From Treponema sp. UBA3870 (GTDB lineage Bacteria > Spirochaetota > Spirochaetia > Treponematales > Treponemataceae): 11,625 bases of DNA. The notes below the pieces were generated by a model. The model saw only the letters and a list, made by a program, of their open reading frames with translations. It had not been told where the DNA came from and did no database searches. This document shows, piece by piece, positions 1 to 5,945 of the stretch. A program made the translations under genes and the position numbers. Position 1 is the stretch's first letter. The number at the start of each line of letters is the position of its first letter. The stretch covers positions 1-11,625 of the forward strand of contig DGGQ01000067.1 of NCBI GenBank assembly GCA_002392275.1, in the 5' to 3' direction.

Positions 1-2
1 AC

Positions 3-1337
3 TATCTTGCCGGAAAGACCGTGGACGAGAAGAAGCTGGCCCTTGACTGGTACAGGAAATCATCCTTTGCCGTGACAAACTACAAGGACACAACCGAAAA
101 AAAGAAGCGCGCCAACTACGAGACAGGAATCCTGACAATGGCCGACATAGACGTGGAAGGAAGCGTGTACGCTGTAAAAGCCGCACTCTCGAACGCCAGG
201 CTGAGTTTCAAGGAGGCCGGGGACTATCTCGACGCGAAGGACTGGATTGCAAAAATCGAAAGCATACAGTACGAAATCGACCATCCACAGGCGGCGGAAT
301 CCACAAAGGATGGTGAAACAAAAAGCGGCTCCTCCAAAGTCCCCGAGGGATTTGTGCTGATAGCGGCCCCCACATTCGTCAGAAACCAGATTGAAACCAC
401 CGAAAGAAACGACGGTTCCGGCAACTATGATGAAAAATTCGTCCAGACAAAGGTCAAACTCACACGCCCATACTACATCTGCGACCATGAGCTTACGGTT
501 GCAGAAGCAAAGGCAATTTCCGAAAAATATTCGTACAGGTTCGCAAAAAGCACATACAGCACATGGGACTATGTGAAAAAACAGCTGACCGATGACTGCG
601 CATTCACAGGATTGACCTGGGTTGACTGCCTTGTATACTGCAACCTCAGGAGCATGGATGAAAATCTTACCCCGGTATACTCGTTGGACGGCGAAAGCGA
701 CCCAAGAAAATGGCCCTTCATCAGCAAAAACAATGGCATCTACGAATATACAAGCAGTGCCTATGAAAGCTGGGAAGTCACGGGGATGAGCATGAATCTT
801 GACGCAAACGGCTACCGCCTGCCGATTGAAGCGGAATGGGACTATGCGGCTTTGGGAGATTACGCGAAGCACAAGGATTGGACAAGCGGAAACATATCCA
901 AATTCCTTGCCCTCTACGAATCCAACGGTCCAGAGTACGTAAGGTTCTCGGGCTATGACGGAAGCGGAAACCAGAACAAGGATGATTACGTATCGCCATG
1001 GACCGGCTATGAATATATTGAAAAGACTGACTCGCATACTCTGCCTAAAATCAAGCAGAAAAAGCCGAACAGCTTCGGACTCTACGACATGACGGGCAAT
1101 GCTGCCGAATGGGTTTGGGATGCAGACAACTACCTGAATGAGATTACCGACTGGCCTGAATTTATGCCATTCTCAAAGATGTCGGAAACCGACCCCGTAA
1201 ACTCATACATAGACACGGACAGACGGTTCAAGCGTCTTTACCCGAACGACCACACCTACAGCATCGGACAGTCAAGCCAATCATTCGACGAAGCAAGCTT
1301 TAACCAAGGACTCCGTTTGGTCCGCACGGCAAAGTAA
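3..1337 (+). CDS. FGE-sulfatase / C-type-lectin-fold domain protein (5' end outside window)
   Basis: The reading frame is open from the first bases of the window without a stop, so the gene begins further left and 444 residues are visible. A GTG at 21 could be read as a start but has no ribosome binding site. The first ~100 residues are charged and helical. From about residue 113 (VPEGFVLIAAPTF) the protein follows the formylglycine-generating-enzyme-like fold: YYICDHELTVAEA, then YRLPIEAEWDYA (from 813), NSFGLYDMTGNAAEW (from 1069) and the terminal NQGLRLVR (1303-1326). True FGE enzymes use paired cysteines near the C-terminus. No cysteine occurs after the GNAAEW motif, so I infer a non-catalytic, ligand-binding member of the family. 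Its last 50 codons are nearly duplicated at 2186-2334. A strong terminator follows. Target and location are unknown. Confidence 0.85.
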   Translation, partial: YLAGKTVDEKKLALDWYRKSSFAVTNYKDTTEKKKRANYETGILTMADIDVEGSVYAVKAALSNARLSFKEAGDYLDAKDWIAKIESIQYEIDHPQAAESTKDGETKSGSSKVPEGFVLIAAPTFVRNQIETTERNDGSGNYDEKFVQTKVKLTRPYYICDHELTVAEAKAISEKYSYRFAKSTYSTWDYVKKQLTDDCAFTGLTWVDCLVYCNLRSMDENLTPVYSLDGESDPRKWPFISKNNGIYEYTSSAYESWEVTGMSMNLDANGYRLPIEAEWDYAALGDYAKHKDWTSGNISKFLALYESNGPEYVRFSGYDGSGNQNKDDYVSPWTGYEYIEKTDSHTLPKIKQKKPNSFGLYDMTGNAAEWVWDADNYLNEITDWPEFMPFSKMSETDPVNSYIDTDRRFKRLYPNDHTYSIGQSSQSFDEASFNQGLRLVRTAK

Positions 1338-1360
1338 ACACCCCAATTCATAAAACAAAC

Positions 1361-1400
1361 GCCGCTCCCTTTCCAAAATGGACTGGGGGGCGGTCTTTTT
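1361..1400 (+). terminator. Rho-independent terminator after the FGE-fold gene
   Basis: An 8-bp GC-rich stem (CCGCTCCC at 1362-1369 with GGGGGCGG at 1386-1393, one G-T pair) has a small inner stem TCCA/TGGA in its loop and is followed by TCTTTTT. It lies 24 bases after the stop codon. Confidence 0.85.
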
Positions 1401-1435
1401 AGATTAAATCAAATGCGATGCTGATTATTTCGATG

Positions 1436-1516
1436 CTATGCGTGTACGGAGAGATTTTCCACAAGCTGCACGACCTGCTCAAGAGGAAGCCCTGTACAGC
1501 GGCATATTCCGTCCCC
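1436..1516 (-). pseudogene. Remnant of the C-terminus of an Rpn-family PD-(D/E)XK nuclease
   Basis: Read on the minus strand, this stretch encodes ICRCTGLPLEQVVQLVENLS and then VHA and a stop at 1436. The TGLPLEQV block resembles the short tail that ends many Rpn/PD-(D/E)XK 'transposase family' nucleases in spirochaetes and Bacteroidetes. Upstream in this frame the translation becomes phenylalanine- and isoleucine-rich and unlike any Rpn protein, and no nuclease core is present. Only the last ~25 codons survive. The match is short and was recognised by eye, so the family name is tentative. Confidence 0.4.
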
Positions 1517-1556
1517 TTTCCGCAATTGATTACATTGGCGAAATGACGTAATATAA

Positions 1557-1958
1557 ATGAGGATGAAAAAACAGTATAAAACTATATTGACCGAACAAAA
1601 CAGAAAGAAAAACCGCAGGGATTTCAACATAAGTTTTTTAAAATTTTCCCTACGGCAACTATCGAATATAGATACCTACGTTTCTTATATAGCACTGATG
1701 TTGCTTGCTTTTGTGACGCTGGGAATTCCATCCATACTTTACAATGCATTCCAGGACAAAATCATCACCATCAAGGGGATAGACTTCAATCTCGGTATAG
1801 TCTTTACAGTCGGATATGTCCTTCTTGAAATCTCAGCGGCTTTAATCATCCATCTGCATATCAGAAAAAGAAACAAACAGATGGGTATGCTGATGGAACT
1901 TGATGAGATGCTGAAAGAAGACGACAGGATGAAAATTGAAGCGTCGGATCAGGATTAA
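1557..1958 (+). CDS. Small two-helix membrane protein, unknown family
   Basis: 133 residues that I do not recognise. A basic N-terminus (about residues 1-35, rich in Lys and Arg) is followed by two hydrophobic segments at about residues 42-65 (IALMLLAFVTLGIPSILY) and 79-102 (IVFTVGYVLLEISAALII), then a charged tail (KRNKQMGMLMELDEMLKEDD). This suggests an inner-membrane hairpin with both ends in the cytoplasm. The ATG at 1557 directly follows an in-frame TAA, so the gene cannot extend upstream. No good ribosome binding site precedes it. An ATG at 1563 has GAGG immediately before it, too close to be ideal. It sits alone between gene remnants, with no clear terminator behind it. The composition is coherent for a real membrane protein, but expression is uncertain. 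Confidence 0.6.
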   Translation: MRMKKQYKTILTEQNRKKNRRDFNISFLKFSLRQLSNIDTYVSYIALMLLAFVTLGIPSILYNAFQDKIITIKGIDFNLGIVFTVGYVLLEISAALIIHLHIRKRNKQMGMLMELDEMLKEDDRMKIEASDQD

Positions 1959-2044
1959 GAGCCGGGAACCTGCCCTTCCACACTACATTGAAATCAGCAT
2001 TTTACGAATGTCATACATTTTCATGCAAGTACATGCCAAACCAC

Positions 2045-2072
2045 TTGAAAAATAATATTTTTCTATTATAAT
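2045..2072 (+). promoter_or_regulatory. Sigma-70-type promoter feeding the truncated ArgJ-like start
   Basis: TTGAAA at 2045-2050 and TATAAT at 2067-2072 are separated by 16 bp. The start point would be near 2079, about 25 bases before the ATG at 2104, which has AAGGGG (2089-2094) as ribosome binding site. This looks like an intact promoter and leader attached to a broken gene. Confidence 0.65.
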
Positions 2073-2103
2073 TATGCAAAACCATTGTAAGGGGTGCATA
2101 AAA

Positions 2104-2199
2104 ATGCAATTCATTGAAGGCGGAGTTACGGCGGCAAAAGATTTTCAGCCGCAATCCGGGATGGCAGTTTCTGTTTTAGTCCATGAACCGACCCCGTAA
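2104..2199 (+). pseudogene. argJ: Truncated gene beginning, ArgJ-like N-terminus
   Basis: Behind a good promoter and ribosome binding site, ATG 2104 opens a frame of only 31 codons starting MQFIEGGVTAAKDFQ. The block EGGVTAAK.F is typical of the N-terminus of ArgJ (glutamate N-acetyltransferase / ornithine acetyltransferase, arginine biosynthesis), a protein of about 400 residues. After about residue 19 the similarity fades. The frame then runs into the copied FGE-fold segment at 2186 in the wrong phase and stops at 2197-2199. I infer that a gene beginning was joined to unrelated DNA. The ArgJ name rests on a short motif and is tentative. Confidence 0.45.
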
Positions 2200-2334
2200 A
2201 CTCATACATAGACACGGACAGACGGTTCAAGCGTCTTTACCCGAATGACCACGCCTACAGCATCGGACAGTCAAGCCAATCTTTCGACGAAGCAAGCTTT
2301 AACCAAGGACTCCGTTTGGTTCGCACGGCAAAGT
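2186..2334 (+). repeat. 149-bp near-copy of the 3' end of the FGE-fold gene
   Basis: Bases 2186-2334 repeat 1187-1335 at an offset of exactly 999 bp, with four substitutions and no gaps (about 97% identity). They encode the last 50 codons of the FGE-fold protein (…FNQGLRLVRTAK). The copied frame is preceded by a TGA (2184-2186), has no ATG of its own, lacks the original stop codon and runs in phase into the phosphoglycerate kinase fragment. Confidence 0.9.
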
Positions 2335-2591
2335 CCATCGTCTGGAACGGACCTGTCGGAGTCTTTGAGTTCGACGCATTCGCAAAGGGAACCGCAACAG
2401 TAGCACAGCTTGTAGCAGATGCAACCGGACGCGGAGCAATGACAGTAGTCGGAGGCGGTGATTCAGTTGCAGCAGTCAACAAGTTCAACCTCGCAGACAA
2501 GATGAGCCACGTCTCAACAGGTGGCGGCGCATCACTCGAATTCCTCGAAGGAAAGACACTTCCGGGCATTGCTATTTTGGCAACAAAATAA
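2335..2591 (+). pseudogene. pgk: C-terminal fragment of phosphoglycerate kinase
   Basis: About 85 codons match the end of phosphoglycerate kinase, the glycolytic enzyme that transfers phosphate between 1,3-bisphosphoglycerate and ADP. Clear family motifs are WNGPVGVFE (2343-2369), the nucleotide-binding GGGDSVAAV (from 2451) and STGGGASLEFLEGKTLPG (from 2514). The full enzyme is about 400-420 residues, so the N-terminal domain and most of the C-terminal domain are missing. The open frame joins the copied FGE-fold tail in phase as LVRTAKSIVWNGP. The only start in the neighbourhood is a TTG at 2316 with no ribosome binding site. The sequence has kept its motifs and natural terminator, so the truncation looks recent. 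It is very unlikely to be an active kinase; an intact pgk probably lies elsewhere. Confidence 0.85.
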
Positions 2592-2624
2592 GTAACCGCA
2601 AACAAACCGGACTATAAAAAGAAG

Positions 2625-2657
2625 CTGCCATCGAAACAAATCGGTGGCAGTTTTTTT
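2625..2657. terminator. Bidirectional Rho-independent terminator
   Basis: A 9-bp stem (CTGCCATCG at 2625-2633 with CGGTGGCAG at 2642-2650, one wobble pair) is followed on the plus strand by T7 (2651-2657). On the minus strand it is followed by CTTCTTTTT. It can end transcription from the pgk remnant and from the convergent secreted-protein gene at 2696. Confidence 0.85.
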
Positions 2658-2695
2658 ATGCGTTAAAAGAATCAATAAGCAAACAATGTCGGAGA

Positions 2696-3691
2696 CTACT
2701 CTGACAACGCCCTCAGGACCGCATTTTTCGCAGCCTCGCGGACAAGTTCCTCCGTATAGAGCTTTGCAAATTCTTCGTCATCATACTTTCCGCTGTTGAT
2801 TACAACGGACTGTTCCCCAACAGCCCTGCCCTTGTAATAATAGTCCCTAGTCAGATCAAAACTGTCCTTCGCCTTCTTGGCTTCCTTCTCCGTCTCGTAG
2901 CCCTTTATCTGCTCGCCATTCACATAGCGGTAGGGGAACGAAAATGGAACGCCATTCTGGTCGTAGATTCTGACGACGACATTTACAGCAGGGTGAAGAT
3001 ATCCGGTGTCCATCTCCTTTTTCTGGGATTTCACACCAAGCGCGGAACCAATCGCATCAAGACCGCTTTCAAACTTGTCCAAGCCTTTCTGGAAGTCGGT
3101 CTTTACATCATCGCTCTCGGACAGGTAATATCCAAAATCTACATAGATTTCAACAAAGCCCTTCGCGCCAAGCTTTTTTCCAAGTGTTTTCTCCGCGTTC
3201 TGCATATTCTTCTGGCGATTCTTGTCATTTCCAAAGTACTTGAAATTCCCGACCGGCATGTAGCGCAATTCATTCGTATCCTTCGGGTTTTTGATTTTCG
3301 TGTAGTCCTTTGTCGAAAGCAACGTGTCCACCGAAACCAACTCCTTGATTTCCGGGAAATTCGCAAGCTCCTTAAGAACAATCTGCTCCACATTCAATTC
3401 TTCAATCAGATTTTTTGTAAGCAGGCTGGTGTAACTGTCCTTCATCACCTTCTTGTCAATTCCAGACGCAATCGCACCAAGAAGTCCTCCGCCAGATTTT
3501 TTACCGGCATTGCTTATATACCCCTTGTAGGTAAAAAAGTCAATATACTTGTTCGCGCTGAACTCGACAATGACAACAGGCTGGGTTTCGTCAACGACAA
3601 CAGGCTTAACGGCTTTCGCAGCCATGCACGGAGCAAAAACGCTAAGAGCCAGAACCATAAGGGCAGCAAAGTGTTTCTGAATCTTCCTCAT
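2696..3691 (-). CDS. Secreted protein of unknown function behind a poly-G promoter
   Basis: 331 residues. The N-terminus is a signal peptide (MRKIQKHF, hydrophobic LMVLALSVFAPCMA, probable cleavage after AA or AKA near residues 25-27). The cysteine at FAPC is preceded by proline and does not make a good lipobox, so export by signal peptidase I is more likely than lipidation. The mature protein has a glycine-rich segment (GKKSGGGLLGAI, about residue 64) and no further membrane helix. Its C-terminal half reads as beta-rich (YLHPAVNVVVRIYD, VPFSFPYRYVNGE), ending in a helix. I do not recognise the family. The start is firm: AAGGAG lies six bases before ATG 3691. The gene has its own promoter with a G10 tract and ends in the shared terminator at 2625-2657. 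A periplasmic or surface role is inferred from the signal peptide. Confidence 0.85.
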   Translation of the reverse strand: MRKIQKHFAALMVLALSVFAPCMAAKAVKPVVVDETQPVVIVEFSANKYIDFFTYKGYISNAGKKSGGGLLGAIASGIDKKVMKDSYTSLLTKNLIEELNVEQIVLKELANFPEIKELVSVDTLLSTKDYTKIKNPKDTNELRYMPVGNFKYFGNDKNRQKNMQNAEKTLGKKLGAKGFVEIYVDFGYYLSESDDVKTDFQKGLDKFESGLDAIGSALGVKSQKKEMDTGYLHPAVNVVVRIYDQNGVPFSFPYRYVNGEQIKGYETEKEAKKAKDSFDLTRDYYYKGRAVGEQSVVINSGKYDDEEFAKLYTEELVREAAKNAVLRALSE

Positions 3692-3757
3692 AAAAAACTC
3701 CTTCTCAAATTGAAATTTGCATAAACCAAGCTAAAAATAAAATTGATTTATATAAAT

Positions 3758-3786
3758 ATATTACCCCCCCCCCGGGTATTTGTCAA
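3758..3786 (-). promoter_or_regulatory. Sigma-70 promoter with a G10 homopolymer in its spacer
   Basis: On the minus strand, TTGACA (3786-3781) and TAATAT (3763-3758) are exactly 17 bp apart. Ten of the 17 spacer bases are an uninterrupted run of G (C10 at 3764-3773 on the plus strand), directly next to the -10 box. An A-rich stretch just upstream of the -35 resembles an UP element. The start point would be near 3751, giving a leader of ~60 bases to ATG 3691. Confidence 0.75.
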
Positions 3787-3851
3787 ACTTTTTTTTCAAA
3801 ATTCACCAAATTTTTTTGAGAATCAGATTTCTGAGGTAGAAAGCCGTGTTT

Positions 3852-4472
3852 TTATCCCCTGTCCTCCGCGCTATCCTTCAGGACCTTCCCGAAATTCCTC
3901 AGATAGTCGATGAACGAAGCGTAGGAAAAAACGACGCACGCAATGAAAAAGCACATCGCCACAATCTTCGCAGCTCCAACATCGAAAGACCATTTTTCGG
4001 CAAGCCCCGTGCGCACAAGAGACTCAACCGCAAGGGCCAGAAGAATGGATACTATATAGAAGACAGTTTTCAGCTTCCCACCCTTCCTCGCGGCAATGGC
4101 GGTCCCATTTTTGGCGGCGACCATGCGGAGGAAGCTCTGGCCAAACTCGCGGTACAGAATCAGAACAAGAACCGGAAGCGGACAGTAGCCCGAAAAAGTA
4201 AAGCACACGAAAAGCGAAAGATGCAGGAAAACGTCGGCGAACGGGTCGAACATCTTCCCAAAGTCGCTCACCTCGTTGTTTTTGCGCGCGTAGTGCCCGT
4301 CCAGATAGTCGGTGAACTCGGAAAACGCGAGAAATGGAATCAGAACGCAGGTCGTCACAATCGAAAGCACAGAACCGTTCGGAACCCCAAACCACACAGG
4401 CAGAAAATAAAGAACAAAAGTAACGGGAGCCGCCACAATGCGGACCATGGTAAATTTATTAGAAGTCTTCAT
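3852..4472 (-). CDS. pgsA: CDP-alcohol phosphatidyltransferase, probably phosphatidylglycerophosphate synthase
   Basis: 206 residues of a CDP-alcohol phosphatidyltransferase, an inner-membrane enzyme that most likely joins CDP-diacylglycerol to glycerol-3-phosphate, the first committed step to phosphatidylglycerol. The family signature D-x2-DG-x2-AR-x8-G-x3-D-x3-D is complete as DYLDGHYARKNNEVSDFG followed by KMFDPFAD (about residues 57-82). The N-terminus KFTMVRIVAAPVTFVLYFLP fits the usual start of PgsA, and further hydrophobic segments follow. The length is normal for the family. I chose ATG 4472. The frame is open to 4790, but the extra 106 residues look non-coding and would overlap a consensus promoter. 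With that promoter there is no room for a leader or ribosome binding site. PgsA is the likeliest family member; another alcohol acceptor cannot be excluded. Confidence 0.85.
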   Translation of the reverse strand: MKTSNKFTMVRIVAAPVTFVLYFLPVWFGVPNGSVLSIVTTCVLIPFLAFSEFTDYLDGHYARKNNEVSDFGKMFDPFADVFLHLSLFVCFTFSGYCPLPVLVLILYREFGQSFLRMVAAKNGTAIAARKGGKLKTVFYIVSILLALAVESLVRTGLAEKWSFDVGAAKIVAMCFFIACVVFSYASFIDYLRNFGKVLKDSAEDRG

Positions 4473-4478
4473 GCCCAA

Positions 4479-4507
4479 ATTATAAGCAACAGCCGCATAT
4501 TTTTCAA
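4479..4507 (-). promoter_or_regulatory. Promoter abutting the pgsA start (leaderless transcript)
   Basis: On the minus strand, TTGAAA (4507-4502) and a perfect TATAAT (4484-4479) are 17 bp apart. Only six bases (TTGGGC) separate the -10 box from the ATG at 4472, so the predicted transcription start falls on or next to the A of the start codon. Confidence 0.65.
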
Positions 4508-4836
4508 GGTAGGATATATGGACACAGGGCCTCAGCATGAAAACCAAAGTATCAATGCGGAACGGATTCTGGTAAGTAAAAAATGCCGCTCCGCACATCT
4601 GGTTAAAATGATGCTGAGTCCCTGAAAACTTTTGTTTGGAAGGGGACCGATTTGCATGAACAAACAATACATTTCCATAAGAAATATTGGTCTGCATGAA
4701 CAACGACCATTCCCTAAAAAAAACAACAGGGCTTCGGCATGATAAAAACAATGGACTTATGCAACACAGGAGTGGGACACACATTCGCAACAGGTGTGTG
4801 CGGATGTGGCTAAATAGGAAGGGGCCCCACTGGGGA

Positions 4837-4862
4837 CAAGTTTTTTAACGTTAAAAAACTTG
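4837..4862. repeat. Perfect 26-bp palindrome
   Basis: The 13-base half CAAGTTTTTTAAC is followed directly by its exact reverse complement, with no loop. It lies about 130 bp before the Nudix start. The arms are A/T-rich and no clean U-run terminator structure follows. An operator or cruciform is possible; the role is unknown. Confidence 0.8.
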
Positions 4863-4994
4863 CCTGTTTTTTGCCGTCAACTGGGACCCGCTCATGTGTT
4901 GCATTTTACCAATAGTTTTCATGCCGAAGCCCTGACTTTCCTAATCGGTTCACAATCTGCGGAAATTATGCTAGACTTTTTTTTGAGGTTGAAA

Positions 4995-5534
4995 ATGAAT
5001 CTTGAATGGAAAGAATTGGGCAGAAAGGAGATTTTGAAGACCGCTGTTTTTACAGTCACCGAAAGGGAGAGCCAGGGTCCGAACGGTCAGCGCGGAAAAT
5101 ACATTGTGAACGAGACACGCGACTGGGTTTGCGTAATTCCCGTTGTCGGCGACAAATTTTTGATGGTGCGTCAATGGCGGCATGGCGAACGTGCTCTTAG
5201 CATTGAATTTCCGGGCGGCGTAATTGATGACGGAGAAAATCCTGATGACGGCGCAAGACGGGAGCTGCTTGAAGAAACCGGAGCAGAAGCTGGAAAACTT
5301 ATTCATCTGGGAACCGTCAACCCGAACCCAGCTCTTTTTTCAAATCACTTCCACATCTACTGCGCAAAGGATTTAAAATTCACTGGAAAACAGCATCTAG
5401 ATTCAGACGAGTTTTTGAACTTCATGGAGATGGACCAAAATGAAGTCATCTCTAAAATGGGAAGCCGTGATTTCCCCCACGCTCTGATGGCCTCTGCCCT
5501 TTGTCTTTATCTTGCCCATGGTGAGAAATTGTGA
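4995..5534 (+). CDS. Nudix hydrolase, ADP-ribose pyrophosphatase-like
   Basis: 179 residues. The Nudix box G-x5-E-x7-RE-U-x-EE-x-G-U is intact: GVIDDGENPDDGARRELLEE followed by TGA (about residues 74-96), providing the metal-binding glutamates for hydrolysis of nucleoside diphosphates linked to another group. The flanking sequence (YIVNETRDWVCVIPV, FLMVRQWRHGERALSIEFPG before the box; GTVNPNPALFSNHFHIY after it) is that of the ADP-ribose/ADP-sugar pyrophosphatase branch (NudF-like), which recycles or detoxifies ADP-ribose in the cytoplasm. The start is ATG 4995, with GAGG at 4985-4988 six bases before it. The frame is open back to 4860, but those residues are atypical and include the downstream arm of the palindrome. 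The exact substrate cannot be told from sequence. It is a single-gene unit with no recognisable partner. Confidence 0.88.
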   Translation: MNLEWKELGRKEILKTAVFTVTERESQGPNGQRGKYIVNETRDWVCVIPVVGDKFLMVRQWRHGERALSIEFPGGVIDDGENPDDGARRELLEETGAEAGKLIHLGTVNPNPALFSNHFHIYCAKDLKFTGKQHLDSDEFLNFMEMDQNEVISKMGSRDFPHALMASALCLYLAHGEKL

Positions 5535-5743
5535 GAAAAAACAATGCAACATTCTTTGGAGCCTTATCCGCAAAAAGGAGGGGAAAGCCTTCCCCTCGCT
5601 TCAAACCTTCGGTTTTCCGCTACCCCTTCTGCGGGGACACCCCGCAACGCCCCGACACATTTTAGAGCTGCCATTTACAAGTACTTTCAATTCTTTTAGT
5701 GCATTGGAAATATTAGGTTCAATTTCAAGTTTTTACAAAGCCC

Positions 5744-5833
5744 GTCATTCCGAACTCGTTTCGGAATCTCTTCCAACGTTGCAATGGGCATAGATGCTGA
5801 ATTGGGTTGTAAGCAACCACGTTCAGCATGACA
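5744..5833. repeat. REP-like intergenic palindromic element
   Basis: The sequence CGTCATTCCGAACTCGTTTC followed by GGAATC, then TGCTGAA…TTCAGCATGAC, has the form of short dispersed palindromes that begin GTCAT and end ATGAC and lie between genes in many bacteria. Both halves fold as hairpins. Dispersal through the genome is inferred; only this copy is visible. Confidence 0.5.
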
Positions 5834-5883
5834 GCACGGAGCAACGAAGTTGTGAACCCCACCGCATCACTGGTTTGATTGGC

Positions 5884-5922
5884 AAAAAAATCCCCCCGAA
5901 AACCAAAGTCTCCAGGGGGATT
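5884..5922 (-). terminator. Rho-independent terminator after the LysM protein gene
   Basis: On the minus strand, AATCCCCC (5922-5915) pairs with GGGGGATT (ending 5889) across a loop of about 18 bases and is followed by a T-run. It lies 23 bases beyond the stop codon of the LysM gene and closes the two-gene operon. Confidence 0.85.
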
Positions 5923-5945
5923 GATTATTTCAGTGCGCAGGTCAA

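Larger units (their letters stand above)
4473..4994. other. Intergenic region between pgsA and the Nudix gene
   Basis: About 520 bases without a convincing gene. It contains the pgsA promoter (4479-4507), four scattered copies of GCATGA (4535, 4654, 4694, 4737), two of them inside TGCATGAACAA, a short inverted repeat ACACAC/GTGTGT (4777-4782, 4794-4799), a GGGGCCCC palindrome (4821-4828), and a perfect 26-bp palindrome (4837-4862). Open frames here are short or are extensions of neighbouring genes. Confidence 0.6.
5535..5945. other. Hairpin-rich intergenic region with REP-like repeats
   Basis: About 410 bases without a gene. In order it holds: an 8-bp hairpin GAGGGGAA/TTCCCCTC (5578-5597); a 7-bp hairpin TGCGGGG-ACA-CCCCGCA (5630-5646); an inverted repeat ATTCCGA/TCGGAAT (about 5746-5766); another formed by ATGCTGAA and TTCAGCAT with an inner GGTTG/CAACC (about 5792-5830); and the minus-strand terminator at 5884-5922. 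A 93-codon and a 65-codon open frame here lack ribosome binding sites and protein-like composition. Confidence 0.65.

Noticed and set aside
60..1037. Long minus-strand open frame (325 codons)
   Set aside because: It lies fully opposite the FGE-fold gene, has no ribosome binding site and no family likeness; the plus-strand frame carries clear domain motifs.
1187..2334. Template and variable repeat of a diversity-generating retroelement (FGE-fold target with a nearby repeat)
   Set aside because: The four differences between the copies do not fall on adenines of the would-be template (they are T, G, T and T there), and no reverse transcriptase or accessory gene is in the window.
2316..2591. Short functional gene starting at TTG 2316
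   Set aside because: There is no ribosome binding site, and the product would be a fragment of phosphoglycerate kinase lacking most of the enzyme.
2993..4625. Plus-strand open frames of 243 and 259 codons
   Set aside because: They are antisense to the secreted-protein and pgsA genes, basic and low in protein-like patterning; the minus-strand frames have signal peptide or enzyme motifs.
4473..4790. 106-residue N-terminal extension of the pgsA product
   Set aside because: The extension overlaps a consensus promoter, is rich in Cys and Phe without family similarity, and PgsA proteins normally begin at the KFTMVRI region.
4860..4994. Upstream start for the Nudix gene
   Set aside because: It begins inside the palindrome, has no ribosome binding site, and adds residues not seen in Nudix hydrolases; ATG 4995 has GAGG at good spacing.
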